DNA of 64,000 nucleotides from Pseudomonas sp. RSB 5.4 (GTDB lineage Bacteria > Pseudomonadota > Gammaproteobacteria > Pseudomonadales > Pseudomonadaceae), in contig NZ_CP146986.1 in assembly GCF_037126175.1 (NCBI RefSeq), positions 1,392,501 through 1,456,500 of the forward strand, written 5' to 3'. Under the pieces are notes generated by a model. It was not told the DNA's origin and searched no databases. It was given only the letters and a program-made list of their open reading frames with translations. Positions 51,133 to 61,228 of the stretch are shown piece after piece. The translations under genes were made by a program, and so were the position numbers. Position 1 is the stretch's first letter. Every line of letters begins with the position of its first letter.

Positions 51133-51237
51133 TTAGATTTCTGGGAAGGCATCATCCCAAGCACCTCGTAAGCGTTTCAGGTTGTAATTCAATGCCATGG
51201 AGATGGCCGCCTCTTCGGATACAACGGCCCTCTCCAT
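51133..51237 (-). mobile_element. C-terminal remnant of an IS transposase (IS1182-like)
   Basis: The minus strand encodes about 34 codons containing VVSEEAAISMALNYNLKRL and ending PEI-stop. The AISMALNYNLKR tail is typical, from memory, of IS1182-type transposases. The frame is closed by a TGA immediately upstream, and no other part of the transposase or terminal repeats is visible, so it is a fragment left between the integrase and the KAP gene. Confidence 0.6.
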
Positions 51238-51258
51238 TCAACATTGGTCGTCGCGAAG

Positions 51259-54200
51259 CTATGAGCGTTCAAGCTTCTCAAAACGCGATTTGAGCTTGGT
51301 CAGTTCCCGCCCTTTTCCGAAAGTATCTGCGATGACCTGTAGGTCATCATCACTCAGCGTTGACTCATCAACCGCGGATAAGGCGGCGTGTGTGCCAAGA
51401 CCAAAGGCTAGCCGAGCGAGATTGGTTTTGATCGTGACTGATGAGCAGCTTGGGATCGTCGCCAGCAGAAGCTTTGCGGTGGCTAGCCGGCTCTCTTGGT
51501 CGCCCAAACGAGTGCAGATGGACTCCAGGTCGTTGTTCACAGCCGCAGCAGTCTCAGGTGCTGCTGCCATTGGTAAAACCCGAATGCTCAGGTTGATCAG
51601 TTCAGTTGGCGTTGGGGCTGGGTTCAGCGAGTCTACCTGGCGCCAGAGTCGACGACGGCCGTCATCGCTGGCTTCGTTAGACATCAACGCTTGTATCAGT
51701 CCTTGAAAACCGCCGTTACCGAGGCAATTTATCCATAAGGATAGAGCTTGGTCTGGTAATTGAGCGTTACCGACTGGCCCCAGCGCGAGCACTAGCAAGG
51801 TCGTTGCGGTTCGTTCCGATGCGTCGAGCTCAGATATGGTTTTTCCCCAGGCGCCCCTGAGCCAACCTACTTCCTCAGGGGACTCCCAGCTTATGGCGCC
51901 AGGTAGCTGGGCGATTTGGCTAGGTGTTAGTCTTCTAGAATCGCGAGTGAAGAACTCCTGCGCCTCCACTGGGTGCGCTTGCCAGATTAAACATGCCAAC
52001 TCAATCAGTTCCGCGTCGCGTTCCTGACCTACGATCCCCAACTCGACCATGGAATCAAGAGAGCTAAGCAGCCCGCGCCCAGCATCTTTTGGGCTTCGTC
52101 GGCCCACATTGATCGCGTCAGAGAATATGGTGTCCGGCGCATAACCGGGCTGCACCACATCGGTAGACGGCCAAGTGCCGGCGAGATACTGATGAAGTCG
52201 TTCATGTTGAGCCGGATAGCTGGCGGCGCTTGAAAAAGTATCTCGCAAACAGGTTGCGATCGTCGCCGGTGAACCGTGGAGATATACTTTTGAGAGCCCA
52301 CCCAGCAAGTCGTCCAGTTCCTCTACCGGCCTAGAGACTCTTGAGGGAAGCCTGCTCAACGATCGATCTAGATGGTCGTGCATTAGACCAGAACCCCAGG
52401 ACTTGCTTGGAATGTTCGCTGCGGCGAGGGCATAGAGTTCTCCGAAACGATCGGGCATAGCTGTGGCCGTAAATCCTGTATCAAAATACGCGATGACCTT
52501 GCTCTGCACGTCTTCCGGTAAATCCCCATAAGCTTTCAGCAGTGAAGCGCAGCACTCAAGAGGCAGGCCTTCAGCAAAACTCTCAACCCAATTCGCGCTG
52601 ACCTGCGCCAACATTCCAGGTTCACGCTGAATGATCTGTTCGAAGAGAGCAACGGCATCCGCCTGGTAGAAATCTCCGCCGGATAAATTGCCATCCAGGT
52701 CAGCAAGGCTGGACTTGGCTTCTTTCGAAAGTTCTCCAAAACGGGCAGACGCAGTCGATAGAACCCAGCGGAATCCCCGCTCGTAATCGACCGCGGGGTT
52801 GGGGTGTTCAATGAGGTTTCGCACAATGGTGACCAAGCACGCGGACAGCGGTTGGGAGCCAGCCAATTGGTGAGATTGCTCCAATGTAGTGAGCGCACAG
52901 GACTGCAATTCGAGCGGTGAGAGCTTCAGATAGCGATCAACAAGCTTCCATAGGTCTGCGCGACTTTCTTCCCCTTTCGCAGCAAGACTGCCAAACAATC
53001 GATCAACCCTGCCTGAAACGGTCGACAGCTCCAATGCCTGCGACCTACCCGCTTCAACTTCATCTGCTACAAGCGAGCTGTAGTCAGTCCCTAGCATCGT
53101 GAGCAGCATCTCCTCGTGTCTGCCTATCCACTGTTCAAGTGTATTGAAATCGAAATGGAAGGAGGATTTGCCTATGCTTACGTCTCTCACCTTCAGCCAT
53201 TCGATAAGCTTGCGCTCTTGTGCGGCAGGCAAACCATGCACCGACCGAACGTTGAGGACTATTTCACAAGCCTTGACCACCATCGCCTTTGCTTCGTCCA
53301 AGCTTGGGGTCTGCATAGTTTCTAACCGGAATTCAATTTGATGCTGCGTAGTCAGCAGGTCGTCAACCAACTCAGCCGCTATCTGCCGTTGCTCCTGAGC
53401 ATTGGCGAGCAGCACAACGCTGTTGATTTTATCCAGCCCAACCATCGACCGAAGATCCAATGATGCGGTCAACGCATTGCAGAGTTTTCCGAGCATCAAT
53501 CGCACCGTTCGTGGTGGGAGATGATCAAGCAAGTTCGCTATGACGCGCATTGCGTTGTGCCGTCGCGACTCCGTTTCCAGGTGCAAATCGCTAATCAGTT
53601 CATGAAGCAGCTGTGCTTGATCCTCGCTTAGCGCGACTTTGTCGGTGCGAGTGGACAGTCGCTCAATCAGCCCTCGGGTATCACCGGACACCAGCATGTT
53701 GTAGAGCGCGCTCGTGCCAGCGCCGAATTTTCGACTTATTGGATCCTCGGATAGCAAAAGCAAGCTTTGCAGAGAATCTGGCCAGCGCACCCCTACTAGG
53801 CTAGATAAGAACTGACGCAGGTCTCGACAGCCCTCTCGTATTGTAGTCTTTCCTTCCTTGTCTTCGATGACGTAACGCTTGACCAGCAGGGCCCGCGCCT
53901 CAACGGGCTGATCCGAGAGCTCTCCTTCATGTACTAGCAACTCCGTCAGGCGGCCAAGCAGTAAAGGGTCATCCTGAAGATCGCGATAGAAATCAGGAAA
54001 ACTCACACGGGCAGCACTCAGCGCTCCCAGCGAGATCGGATGGCTAGTCACCGCACCTTCATGAAGGCCACCAGGCCGCTCACCTGAGCTTCCTTCATAT
54101 TCTCTTCGCTTTGCGAGCCACCAGGACTGAGCAAATGCGTTGACGATCTGAAGTGCATTGCGCGGATCGACAACGTTCACGTGAATCATCCGGTCAATCA

Positions 54201-55329
54201 CTTCTTCTGGGCTTGCACCCCCCGCGTTCAGATCTTTCACAATATCCATAAACGACGACAGATGCTTCAACGCGAACTGCCTCATATCCCCCCTAGGTGC
54301 AGGCGGAATTTCCAAGCGGAACTGGAAAATACGGTCGAGGTACCTACGAGCGTCCATATGGGTAAAGACGGTACCAGGTTGTTCAGGATTGCCGCGGCCG
54401 CGAGCCAGGGCATCGGCTACCTTAGCTTCGTCACAAGAGATAACGAAGACGAGGCCAAGACCCAATGGAAGTTTCTCGGGAGGGATTTCCATGAAGGCAC
54501 GAACTGCGTCGAGGCCCAGCACCATTTCTTCGGCCGAAAGCCGATCCAGGTCGTCTACGAATATCACAAGGCGCTCACAGGGATCGGGTTTGGTGTATAT
54601 ACCCGCTCCAGGGCCCTTGAACACTTTGAGCTGCTCAAGCAGCATTTCCTCATACTGCTCGGCGCTTGCACTTGGCAGCGAAACTTTTGTGATAGATCGG
54701 TAGCTATCGACCTTCGAAGGTTTCAAATTCTTCAACAAATAGCTGTAGGCACCGCTGATTGCCAAGATGAACGTCGATTGGACAATGGGGTTGCTCCACG
54801 GAAGGATAGCTAGTCCGGCCCATACTAGGCCAAACAGTAGCAGCATTGCGCCAATGAACGCCGGCAATGGCAGTGACCACGCTCGCCACAGCTGAACCGC
54901 GTATTCTTTCCACCCCTTCCACTGGGTTTCGACCTGCGTGACATTACGAAAGAGCTTGTCGTGAAGCGCCTGCTCGTCTCCCCCAAGCTCTATGAATACG
55001 TGACGCAGAAGCGCACGCTTGATGTCTTGATCTTTCCCACCGAATCGCCAGGCGTTGAAGGTAATGCTTTTGATACGACCCCGACGCGATACTTTCCCTG
55101 CCCCATCAGACGCACCATCAGCTAGCCCTCGGGTATATAGCTCTTTGATCGAGCTTTTACCCGTACCCCAGCCCCCGAGCAGGCCAATGCTAAAGGGTGG
55201 CTTGTGGTGTTTGGCCTCTACCAAACTCTGTAATGCTTGGGCAAAATGCCTGTGCCCAAAAGCATCCTGAGCTTCGTTTTCAATTTGCCGATCAAGCACT
55301 GCCGGCATCGGTTGGTAGGGTTCAGGCAT
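51259..55329 (-). CDS. KAP family P-loop NTPase, large
   Basis: 1356 residues from ATG 55329 (AAGGA upstream). KAP domain: Walker A GGWGTGKSS (52-60), two membrane segments inserted at about 154-176 and 182-199, Walker B LVIFVDDLDRLS (254-265), and the sensor region LGLVFVISCDEAKVADAL. Residues about 430-1350 are predicted helical repeats without a recognised domain. KAP NTPases are membrane-linked STAND-like ATPases, and several are reported or proposed in phage defence and abortive infection. It stands alone; no obvious effector gene is attached, so the C-terminal part may sense or act. Specific function is unknown. Confidence 0.82.
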   Translation of the reverse strand: MPEPYQPMPAVLDRQIENEAQDAFGHRHFAQALQSLVEAKHHKPPFSIGLLGGWGTGKSSIKELYTRGLADGASDGAGKVSRRGRIKSITFNAWRFGGKDQDIKRALLRHVFIELGGDEQALHDKLFRNVTQVETQWKGWKEYAVQLWRAWSLPLPAFIGAMLLLFGLVWAGLAILPWSNPIVQSTFILAISGAYSYLLKNLKPSKVDSYRSITKVSLPSASAEQYEEMLLEQLKVFKGPGAGIYTKPDPCERLVIFVDDLDRLSAEEMVLGLDAVRAFMEIPPEKLPLGLGLVFVISCDEAKVADALARGRGNPEQPGTVFTHMDARRYLDRIFQFRLEIPPAPRGDMRQFALKHLSSFMDIVKDLNAGGASPEEVIDRMIHVNVVDPRNALQIVNAFAQSWWLAKRREYEGSSGERPGGLHEGAVTSHPISLGALSAARVSFPDFYRDLQDDPLLLGRLTELLVHEGELSDQPVEARALLVKRYVIEDKEGKTTIREGCRDLRQFLSSLVGVRWPDSLQSLLLLSEDPISRKFGAGTSALYNMLVSGDTRGLIERLSTRTDKVALSEDQAQLLHELISDLHLETESRRHNAMRVIANLLDHLPPRTVRLMLGKLCNALTASLDLRSMVGLDKINSVVLLANAQEQRQIAAELVDDLLTTQHQIEFRLETMQTPSLDEAKAMVVKACEIVLNVRSVHGLPAAQERKLIEWLKVRDVSIGKSSFHFDFNTLEQWIGRHEEMLLTMLGTDYSSLVADEVEAGRSQALELSTVSGRVDRLFGSLAAKGEESRADLWKLVDRYLKLSPLELQSCALTTLEQSHQLAGSQPLSACLVTIVRNLIEHPNPAVDYERGFRWVLSTASARFGELSKEAKSSLADLDGNLSGGDFYQADAVALFEQIIQREPGMLAQVSANWVESFAEGLPLECCASLLKAYGDLPEDVQSKVIAYFDTGFTATAMPDRFGELYALAAANIPSKSWGSGLMHDHLDRSLSRLPSRVSRPVEELDDLLGGLSKVYLHGSPATIATCLRDTFSSAASYPAQHERLHQYLAGTWPSTDVVQPGYAPDTIFSDAINVGRRSPKDAGRGLLSSLDSMVELGIVGQERDAELIELACLIWQAHPVEAQEFFTRDSRRLTPSQIAQLPGAISWESPEEVGWLRGAWGKTISELDASERTATTLLVLALGPVGNAQLPDQALSLWINCLGNGGFQGLIQALMSNEASDDGRRRLWRQVDSLNPAPTPTELINLSIRVLPMAAAPETAAAVNNDLESICTRLGDQESRLATAKLLLATIPSCSSVTIKTNLARLAFGLGTHAALSAVDESTLSDDDLQVIADTFGKGRELTKLKSRFEKLERS

Positions 55330-55767
55330 GCGTTGCGTTCCTTCATCAACGTATTACTGGCGGGCTGCCACTATGCCTAAGCCTAATGGATGAATACGCG
55401 GCTACACAACAACGCAGTCATCTGACAGCATGAGCCGGACAGCGGCAGGGTGCTTCAGCCTCAACCCAGTCGCGGTGACGGTCTGCGTAGCTGTCGCTGC
55501 CTCGACTCTCAAAGTGTACTGCCAGTATACCGGCGCTCCGAAAAGACACGATTGATGTGGGGCGTAAACTCTTGCGCCAGCCCCAGGTCTTCAAGGTAAA
55601 GAACTGCATAGTCCAACGTTAAGGGAAAGGGATTCGTCGGCACATGCAAATTCCGGCGATAAGGGTGATCACGCCGCTTGAATAAACGCGGAAACTACCC
55701 GCCCCTTATTGCTGGAGTTCGCAAGGTGTGTTCCCGTAACGCCTACGCTGCGCCTGCGTCAAAGTCG
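55330..55767. other. region without intact gene
   Basis: 438 bases with short broken frames on both strands. A minus-strand stretch (about 55560-55640) reads LDYAVLYLEDLGLAQEFTPH before breaking; it may be the end of a lost gene. No terminal repeats were recognised. Confidence 0.4.
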
Positions 55768-56230
55768 CCGCGGTGGATGACTCGTACAATCTGAATAAAC
55801 TACAAGCAAGGTCTACCCTGACATGAGCTTCGAAGCAAAACGTCTTCATCTCCAAACCATCCAAAACCTCCTTGCCACATACCTTTATTTGCATTGTGTA
55901 ATGCTTGGGGACGACCTGTGATTAGGTTGGCGAGTCGGAATCACAAAGGTCGCTTGCAGTCGTCCCCGAGCAAATGGAGACGATTGAAATCGGGCTGGTG
56001 GTTTATCGATCTAGAAACCTTTGAGATCATCGATGAATTGCAGTACTTCGTCCGACCCCAAATCAATCCCATCCTCACCGACTTCTGTAAGAGGCTGAGG
56101 TGCCTTCAACAAACAGACGGTGACGGCGCCCGAAACTATCAAGAGATTGGGGGAAGAGCAACGAATGTTTGCTGAGCACTATTCCGGTGCAGCTTGTGCG
56201 TCAGGGGTAACTTCCAGCGAGCAACAACCG
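55768..56230 (+). pseudogene. decayed duplicate of the phosphatase tail and DEDDh exonuclease
   Basis: This stretch is a degraded copy of 62620-63080 in the same orientation. It keeps the last ~19 phosphatase codons (NLNKLQARST against LNKLQARSP), the same TGA/ATG overlap, and then a broken exonuclease: MSFEAKRLHLQTIQNLLATY, a stop after ~33 codons, METIEIGLVVY in another frame, and ELQYFVRPQINPILTDFCKR in a third frame. The catalytic Asp-x-Glu of the real gene (DLEATC) is lost. Similarity fades near 56230. Confidence 0.82.
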
Positions 56231-56294
56231 TGTCGGACGCGAGTCATCCAAACTTTGGCCACTCACTGAAATCAGGTTTAGAGAATTCAGCTTC

Positions 56295-56858
56295 ATGAAA
56301 GAACAGTTTACTCTCAGGATCAAGCACTACCTCTTGAACAGACTCATCGATGAGGCGGCTGAGCAACGCCTCACGAAATACACTTTCTGGGAAAGACTCA
56401 AAGGCGACTGCGTTGAGGTAATGGGCATCGAGGTTTTGGAAAAACCTGTCAATCATCAAGAACAGCGGATTGCTCAAGCATTCAATGAAAGGCGGCAGAT
56501 CGCTTTCGACCTGGCCCATACGCTTTTATTGATACGTTCAGTCAATGTTCCTACTGTCATTCCAGGCAACGGGCTTGGCAGTGACTCCCATATATGGGTC
56601 AGCGTATGCAAGACGACGAAAGCGGGCCGAATTTATCGCCGCCTCCCAGCATTCCTGCAGCTTTGGCTGTTGGGGCTTGTACTGACCGGTCGCAAGTTTG
56701 CTTCCACGCTCCAGCGCTTCAAGTGGCTGACGGGAGTGATCAGTTTCGCTGTGCTCTCAGCCAAAGTGTGGCACTCGGGCCTAATCGACAAAACATGGAT
56801 TGGAATCAGCGCAGCAGCAGGCATCTTTTCAGTCTGGTTGCTTTCACTATGGAAATAA
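56295..56858 (+). CDS. hypothetical protein with C-terminal membrane segments
   Basis: 187 residues from ATG 56295. The N-terminal ~90 residues are charged and helical (ERLKGDCVEVMGIEVLEKPV). The C-terminal ~70 hold two to three hydrophobic segments (FLQLWLLGLVLTG, GVISFAVLSAKV, IGISAAAGIFSVWLLSLW). Codon use looks coding. A 91-codon minus frame overlaps (56244-56519) and could be an alternative. No family was recognised; membrane topology suggests a small effector or accessory protein beside the decayed exonuclease copy. Confidence 0.5.
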   Translation: MKEQFTLRIKHYLLNRLIDEAAEQRLTKYTFWERLKGDCVEVMGIEVLEKPVNHQEQRIAQAFNERRQIAFDLAHTLLLIRSVNVPTVIPGNGLGSDSHIWVSVCKTTKAGRIYRRLPAFLQLWLLGLVLTGRKFASTLQRFKWLTGVISFAVLSAKVWHSGLIDKTWIGISAAAGIFSVWLLSLWK

Positions 56859-56996
56859 CTACCTTTGGCGTCGGCAGATGCCTCCAGGGCTGCGCAAGCT
56901 AATAGATACGCTCAGGCAGGAATCCCCCACAGAGTCCCCGGAGTGCTGCACCCCTGAGGCAGTCTGCTTCATCAACTTGTCCAGCTCACGAACTAG

Positions 56997-59912
56997 CTAC
57001 ACGCGAAACCTTTTTTTGCCGTATCGATTGCCTGTATACCGAGTTTTCTTCACAGGCTTTTTCTTTGGAGGCTTGTAATCGCACTCCGGGAAGTTGGTGC
57101 ATCGAACGAACGGGCCGTTCTTGCTCTCCTGCACGACCAAGTCGCCGACGCAGCAACGGGGGCATGGATGGAGCCTGACCGGAGCTCCGTATACGTCCTC
57201 AACCTGAAGCGCACTGTCGATCGCCAGTTCCTTTATGAAAATCGAGACCTTGCTCGCAACGGTGTACATCACCACCGTGCGTCTAGCCCGGGTCAACGCA
57301 ACGTAAAAGAGGCGACGCTCTTCAGCGAACGGATAAGAATCCCCATTGGGCATGACGAGACCAAGGACTGGGTCGTCAGTCATGGTGCTGGGGAAACTGC
57401 GGCCACGCTTCATGCTCACCATTGATGGCAAGACCACGTAGTCAGCTTCGGTACCCTTGGAGCGATGTACGCTCAAGAATGACACTTCAATAAATTGACC
57501 GAAGCGTGCCTTCCAGTTGCCGGGGACGAATTTGATCTCCTTGTTGTACCTTCCGAGAATGCAGACCTTGATCAGCCTGTCATCTGCTTTTGGGATCGTG
57601 CCATCTTTCAGCCCAGCTACCAGGCCTTCTAGGAAGCTGTTGATGCCGTGGTCGATACTATCTGCATCCGCCACCATTACCGCCCTAAGCGCAGGCCCCA
57701 CAGCGGGAGTTTTCGAGTACACCGTCTTAGTCAGCTGCACCGGGTTTCTGCTTACGAAGCGGCTGGATACGTCACACAAAGCCTGGGGGCACCTGAAGGT
57801 CTGCTCCAGCTTCAACAACTGACCAGATCCGAAGTACTCCCTGAACTCAGTCATCACCGACACGTCAGCGCCGGCGAATCTGTTGATGGATTGCCAGTCG
57901 TCGCCGACAGCAAAGAAGTGGCGACCCGGGACGCTCACCAGCGCCCGACAAAGGCGCGCTCTCGCTTTTGATGCGTCTTGAAACTCATCGGCCATGACCA
58001 ACCGGAAGTTCGGTACGCATCTGCCCTGTTCCACATGCTCGGCGGCCTGCACCAGCATGTCCTCGAAATCGAGACCTTTATCATCCTTGAGGGCCTTGTT
58101 CCACGCTTCCATAACCGGCCAGAATATGTCGAGGAACATCTTGTAGCGATGTTTGAACAACCCCATAGGAAGCTCATCCACCCGCTTGAGCAACTCATCT
58201 TCCGTCAGGCTGTTACTTTTGACATGGGCGATGAAGGTGCGGATGAGACCAATCAGCTTGGTAGTGGATAGCGGCGGCTGGCGGTCTGGGGGAACGGGAC
58301 GATCAGGGTTTGGGTCGAGCTCAATCCCCCGGCTGGTAAGTTCCTGCGTGAGATGTTCAACCCACGTGTTCTGTCGGATTTGGTGCGATGTTGTTTCGAT
58401 CAGATGGGTACCACGCTCACGGTGCAGCGCGCGTTTCCACTGCGCGTCTTGCAGATACCCCTCGAAGTGCTCCGGTGGCTGCCCCTGCTCGTCCAAAGCA
58501 AAATGCTCGTGATACAAGCCAATCTTTGGGTAGTAAAAGTCAGGACGGTACTGGCTATGAGTCGCAGTAGCCGTGTCATGCTCGTAGGGGCGCTCATAGA
58601 CGTACTCGACACCGTTATAGTGGAGCCAGTTCGCAATCATGCACTCCTCCAGGCTCTTCACCGGATCACCTTGGATCGGATTGAGCCGGCCAGCTTTTGT
58701 CCCGGCCCTTGGAGGTGCTTTCATGGATTTAAAGTCGGGAAGATCCCGACCGAACACTAGGCGGAACAGATCCCAGCGACTGCGGAATGCCACCGAGTTG
58801 TCCTTGAGATGATCGACCAATTCCTCCAGCTTCTTAAATGCCAGCGGCTCTTTTACAACCCACTCAGGAACTCGTGGTTTCTTTTTGGTGGCGTAGCCAA
58901 TGATGGCGAGGCCGAGCCGGTGGAACGTCTTGGCGCGTACCGTGACGCCCTCCATCTTCAGCCGCTTGAACGACTCCTCAGCGCGCTCCGCCAGCTCTTT
59001 GGCTGCATCCTTGTTGAAGGCCAGCATGACGATTTCTTTTGGCTGAAAAAAACCTCGATCAATCGCGTACGCTGCCTTGGCAACCATGGTCGAGGTCTTG
59101 CCGGAGCCCGCTGAGGCCGCAACCAGAACGCGATTATCAAAGCAGATCACCGCCCGCGCCTGCTCATCGTTCAGAGGCCGCTTTTCGACCTTTGACAGGA
59201 GCGGTTCACAAGCAACGAGTTCTCGTTTGGTGTGTTCTTTGTTGAACTCGCGCCACTTAATGCTCCAGTCCGATCGCCAGAAAGTAAGTACGCGCTCGAT
59301 ATCTTCAAGGCGAATGCTAAGAGCAACCCTCAAGTCATGGTCTTGAAGTAGCTCATTCAAATCTGACTCAGGGATTCCCAATCTTGGCCTGGTTGCCTGC
59401 AAACCCATCTGCTGCTCATGAGTTACCCATCGCCGCTGGGCCATCGCATCATTGAAGATACGAGCAGCTTCCCCAAGCCAGTCTCGAATCTGCATGTACG
59501 CGGTTCGAAAGCGTTCATGCCGCGCCAGGGTGCGTTTCTCGGCCTCACGCAGCATCTCCTCGCGCAATTGGTCGTGGGCCTTGGTGAGATCTTTTATGAC
59601 CGCGTTGAGCCCCGAAACTGAAGCTTTCGGTAACCCGCCTACGCTGCCGCCCAGATAACTCACTCGGCCCGAGAACAGACCCCTTGTCGCTTGCATGCTG
59701 GATACTTCGTCGGATCGAATCACAACGCGCTCGCCATGAACATCCAGCTCAAAAAAACCGTCTGCAAGACGCAGTGACCATGGTGGTGACATCGACAGTA
59801 TCCGGCCGAAAAACGAAGGGCCCCAAACGTATTCCTTACTCAAACCTTCCTCCGTTACGACGATTGATCGCGAGCGAACAATTGCTCGCGCCCCTGTGGG
59901 ATCGTCATTCAT
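56997..59912 (-). CDS. UvrD/HelD-like superfamily 1 helicase with inserted nuclease fold and C-terminal zinc finger
   Basis: 971 residues. Q-motif RPLNDEQARAV (245-255), Walker A ASAGSGKTS (266-274), Walker B/motif II VMADEFQDAS, motif III FAVGDDWQSINRF, motif V VSFLSVHRSKGTEADYVVL and motif VI RRLFYVALTRARRTV are all present. Between the helicase parts, residues about 405-510 carry ECMIANWLHYNGVEYVYERP and YRPDFYYP...HEHFALD, a PD-(D/E)XK-like insert known in helicase IV relatives. Residues 917-944 form a topoisomerase-type C4 zinc finger (CPRC...CTNFPEC), and a basic tail follows. It is likely a 3'-5' DNA translocase. It lies downstream of an HTH-ParA gene on the same strand (209-base gap). 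Confidence 0.87.
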   Translation of the reverse strand: MNDDPTGARAIVRSRSIVVTEEGLSKEYVWGPSFFGRILSMSPPWSLRLADGFFELDVHGERVVIRSDEVSSMQATRGLFSGRVSYLGGSVGGLPKASVSGLNAVIKDLTKAHDQLREEMLREAEKRTLARHERFRTAYMQIRDWLGEAARIFNDAMAQRRWVTHEQQMGLQATRPRLGIPESDLNELLQDHDLRVALSIRLEDIERVLTFWRSDWSIKWREFNKEHTKRELVACEPLLSKVEKRPLNDEQARAVICFDNRVLVAASAGSGKTSTMVAKAAYAIDRGFFQPKEIVMLAFNKDAAKELAERAEESFKRLKMEGVTVRAKTFHRLGLAIIGYATKKKPRVPEWVVKEPLAFKKLEELVDHLKDNSVAFRSRWDLFRLVFGRDLPDFKSMKAPPRAGTKAGRLNPIQGDPVKSLEECMIANWLHYNGVEYVYERPYEHDTATATHSQYRPDFYYPKIGLYHEHFALDEQGQPPEHFEGYLQDAQWKRALHRERGTHLIETTSHQIRQNTWVEHLTQELTSRGIELDPNPDRPVPPDRQPPLSTTKLIGLIRTFIAHVKSNSLTEDELLKRVDELPMGLFKHRYKMFLDIFWPVMEAWNKALKDDKGLDFEDMLVQAAEHVEQGRCVPNFRLVMADEFQDASKARARLCRALVSVPGRHFFAVGDDWQSINRFAGADVSVMTEFREYFGSGQLLKLEQTFRCPQALCDVSSRFVSRNPVQLTKTVYSKTPAVGPALRAVMVADADSIDHGINSFLEGLVAGLKDGTIPKADDRLIKVCILGRYNKEIKFVPGNWKARFGQFIEVSFLSVHRSKGTEADYVVLPSMVSMKRGRSFPSTMTDDPVLGLVMPNGDSYPFAEERRLFYVALTRARRTVVMYTVASKVSIFIKELAIDSALQVEDVYGAPVRLHPCPRCCVGDLVVQESKNGPFVRCTNFPECDYKPPKKKPVKKTRYTGNRYGKKRFRV

Positions 59913-60121
59913 ATCTTAAAAAAGATCCGGCCCCAACGGCCCAAAATTAAACACCGACCCTAATGAGCCACCCTGATTGATCATAGAGTGGGTTGAAGGC
60001 AGAGCAGCCCCGCATCATGAGTTTCGGCCAGATCATAGCGGTGGTGATCAGTCACAGTGCCCTGCGGTTCGGTTAACGGCCCTATCAACTTCCAGTTGCC
60101 GATCTGCAGGCGTACGCATGG

Positions 60122-61228
60122 CTATAACCGATAATCAACGAGCTCTGCCGCTAATCGACGTATCTCGTCCGCCGCATGCGATTCGGGAGAGATATCCAGG
60201 ACGGAATCGAAGTACGAAAAACCCTCCATAAATGGTTGGTCATAGTTGTATTTGTCGATCACGACTTCATGAGCGTTGGTCAAGTGAGTCATCAGGCGAG
60301 TTAAAGGCAAGGACTTGATGTCCTTGAGAATATGTTCTCGGAATTTACTGGAGCTGAGCCGCCTTGCTTCCAGCCCTTCTACCAGCGCAGGAGGAATCTC
60401 CAAGCCTCCACAAAACTCCTCCAATTCTTGGCTTCTGCCACCTACATCATTGCGCGTGACTAATCCATAGCATCTCGGTGTACGGCGTCCGCCCTTGCTT
60501 GTGAGCAATCGCACATTCAATCGCTTGGCGCTATCCACTGATTGATGGCAGGCACTGTCGATAATGATCACAACCAGGTCTGAATGGGCACGAATGAGGT
60601 CGACCTTGAGATTGAGGTCAAGCAGGACATAGTCATAGTCAGCCTTGATGTCCTTGAACATTCTGGAGGATGCAATCCTTTCGACCATTGAACCCAGCGT
60701 TCCACCCATTTCGAACTCCAGTCCGCTGCGATCCATGGGGGATCCATGATCCACGATGTGTCGCAGTCGCTTGGTGAAACTGCTTTTTTCGGCCACGCTA
60801 AAAAATACGTCTGTATAGCCAAAGAAGTCGACACCGGCAGCCAGTGAATGGGCCTTGGGGTGCTTCCCATTTGAAGCGTCATCCTCATAACAACAGTCGT
60901 GCGTAATGATTGCGACGTTGCTTCCTCGCTCCACCAAACATGCTGCTACATCAACGGTAATGGGCGACTTACCGACCCCTCCCTTGAGAGATGTAATGCT
61001 CAACACGCGGGCTGATCGCGCAACCTTAAGCAGCTTGGCGATGTTCGAGGGCATCGAAATCCCCGATCGGTCAAAAAAATTTCGTACGACGCTTTTGCGC
61101 GGTGAGCGCTGACCCTGCTCGTAATATCTCCAGGTTCGTTCACTCACGCCTGCGCATTCTGCGGCCCTGAATCTGGACATCGAATGTTCGATCCGGGAAT
61201 TCATGAGTGCAGTGGCCAGTGGGGACAT
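60122..61228 (-). CDS. HTH-ParA/MinD-like ATPase fusion
   Basis: 368 residues from ATG 61228 with AGGAGA six bases upstream; the frame extends to 61348 without a ribosome site. Residues 1-60 are a Cro/XRE-like HTH (RAAECAGVSERTWRYYEQGQ). From 75 on is a ParA/MinD fold: deviant Walker A LKGGVGKSP (81-89), with the usual Thr-Thr replaced by Ser-Pro, VAIITHD, and YDYVLLDLNLKV for the second motif. ParA-type ATPases position or load partners; with the adjacent helicase-nuclease this may be a defence or element-maintenance pair. No ParB-like gene is visible. Confidence 0.78.
   Translation of the reverse strand: MSPLATALMNSRIEHSMSRFRAAECAGVSERTWRYYEQGQRSPRKSVVRNFFDRSGISMPSNIAKLLKVARSARVLSITSLKGGVGKSPITVDVAACLVERGSNVAIITHDCCYEDDASNGKHPKAHSLAAGVDFFGYTDVFFSVAEKSSFTKRLRHIVDHGSPMDRSGLEFEMGGTLGSMVERIASSRMFKDIKADYDYVLLDLNLKVDLIRAHSDLVVIIIDSACHQSVDSAKRLNVRLLTSKGGRRTPRCYGLVTRNDVGGRSQELEEFCGGLEIPPALVEGLEARRLSSSKFREHILKDIKSLPLTRLMTHLTNAHEVVIDKYNYDQPFMEGFSYFDSVLDISPESHAADEIRRLAAELVDYRL

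Noticed and set aside
56244..56519. 91-codon minus-strand frame overlapping the hypothetical membrane protein
   Set aside because: No ribosome site; codon use and membrane pattern favour the plus-strand frame, although this is not certain.
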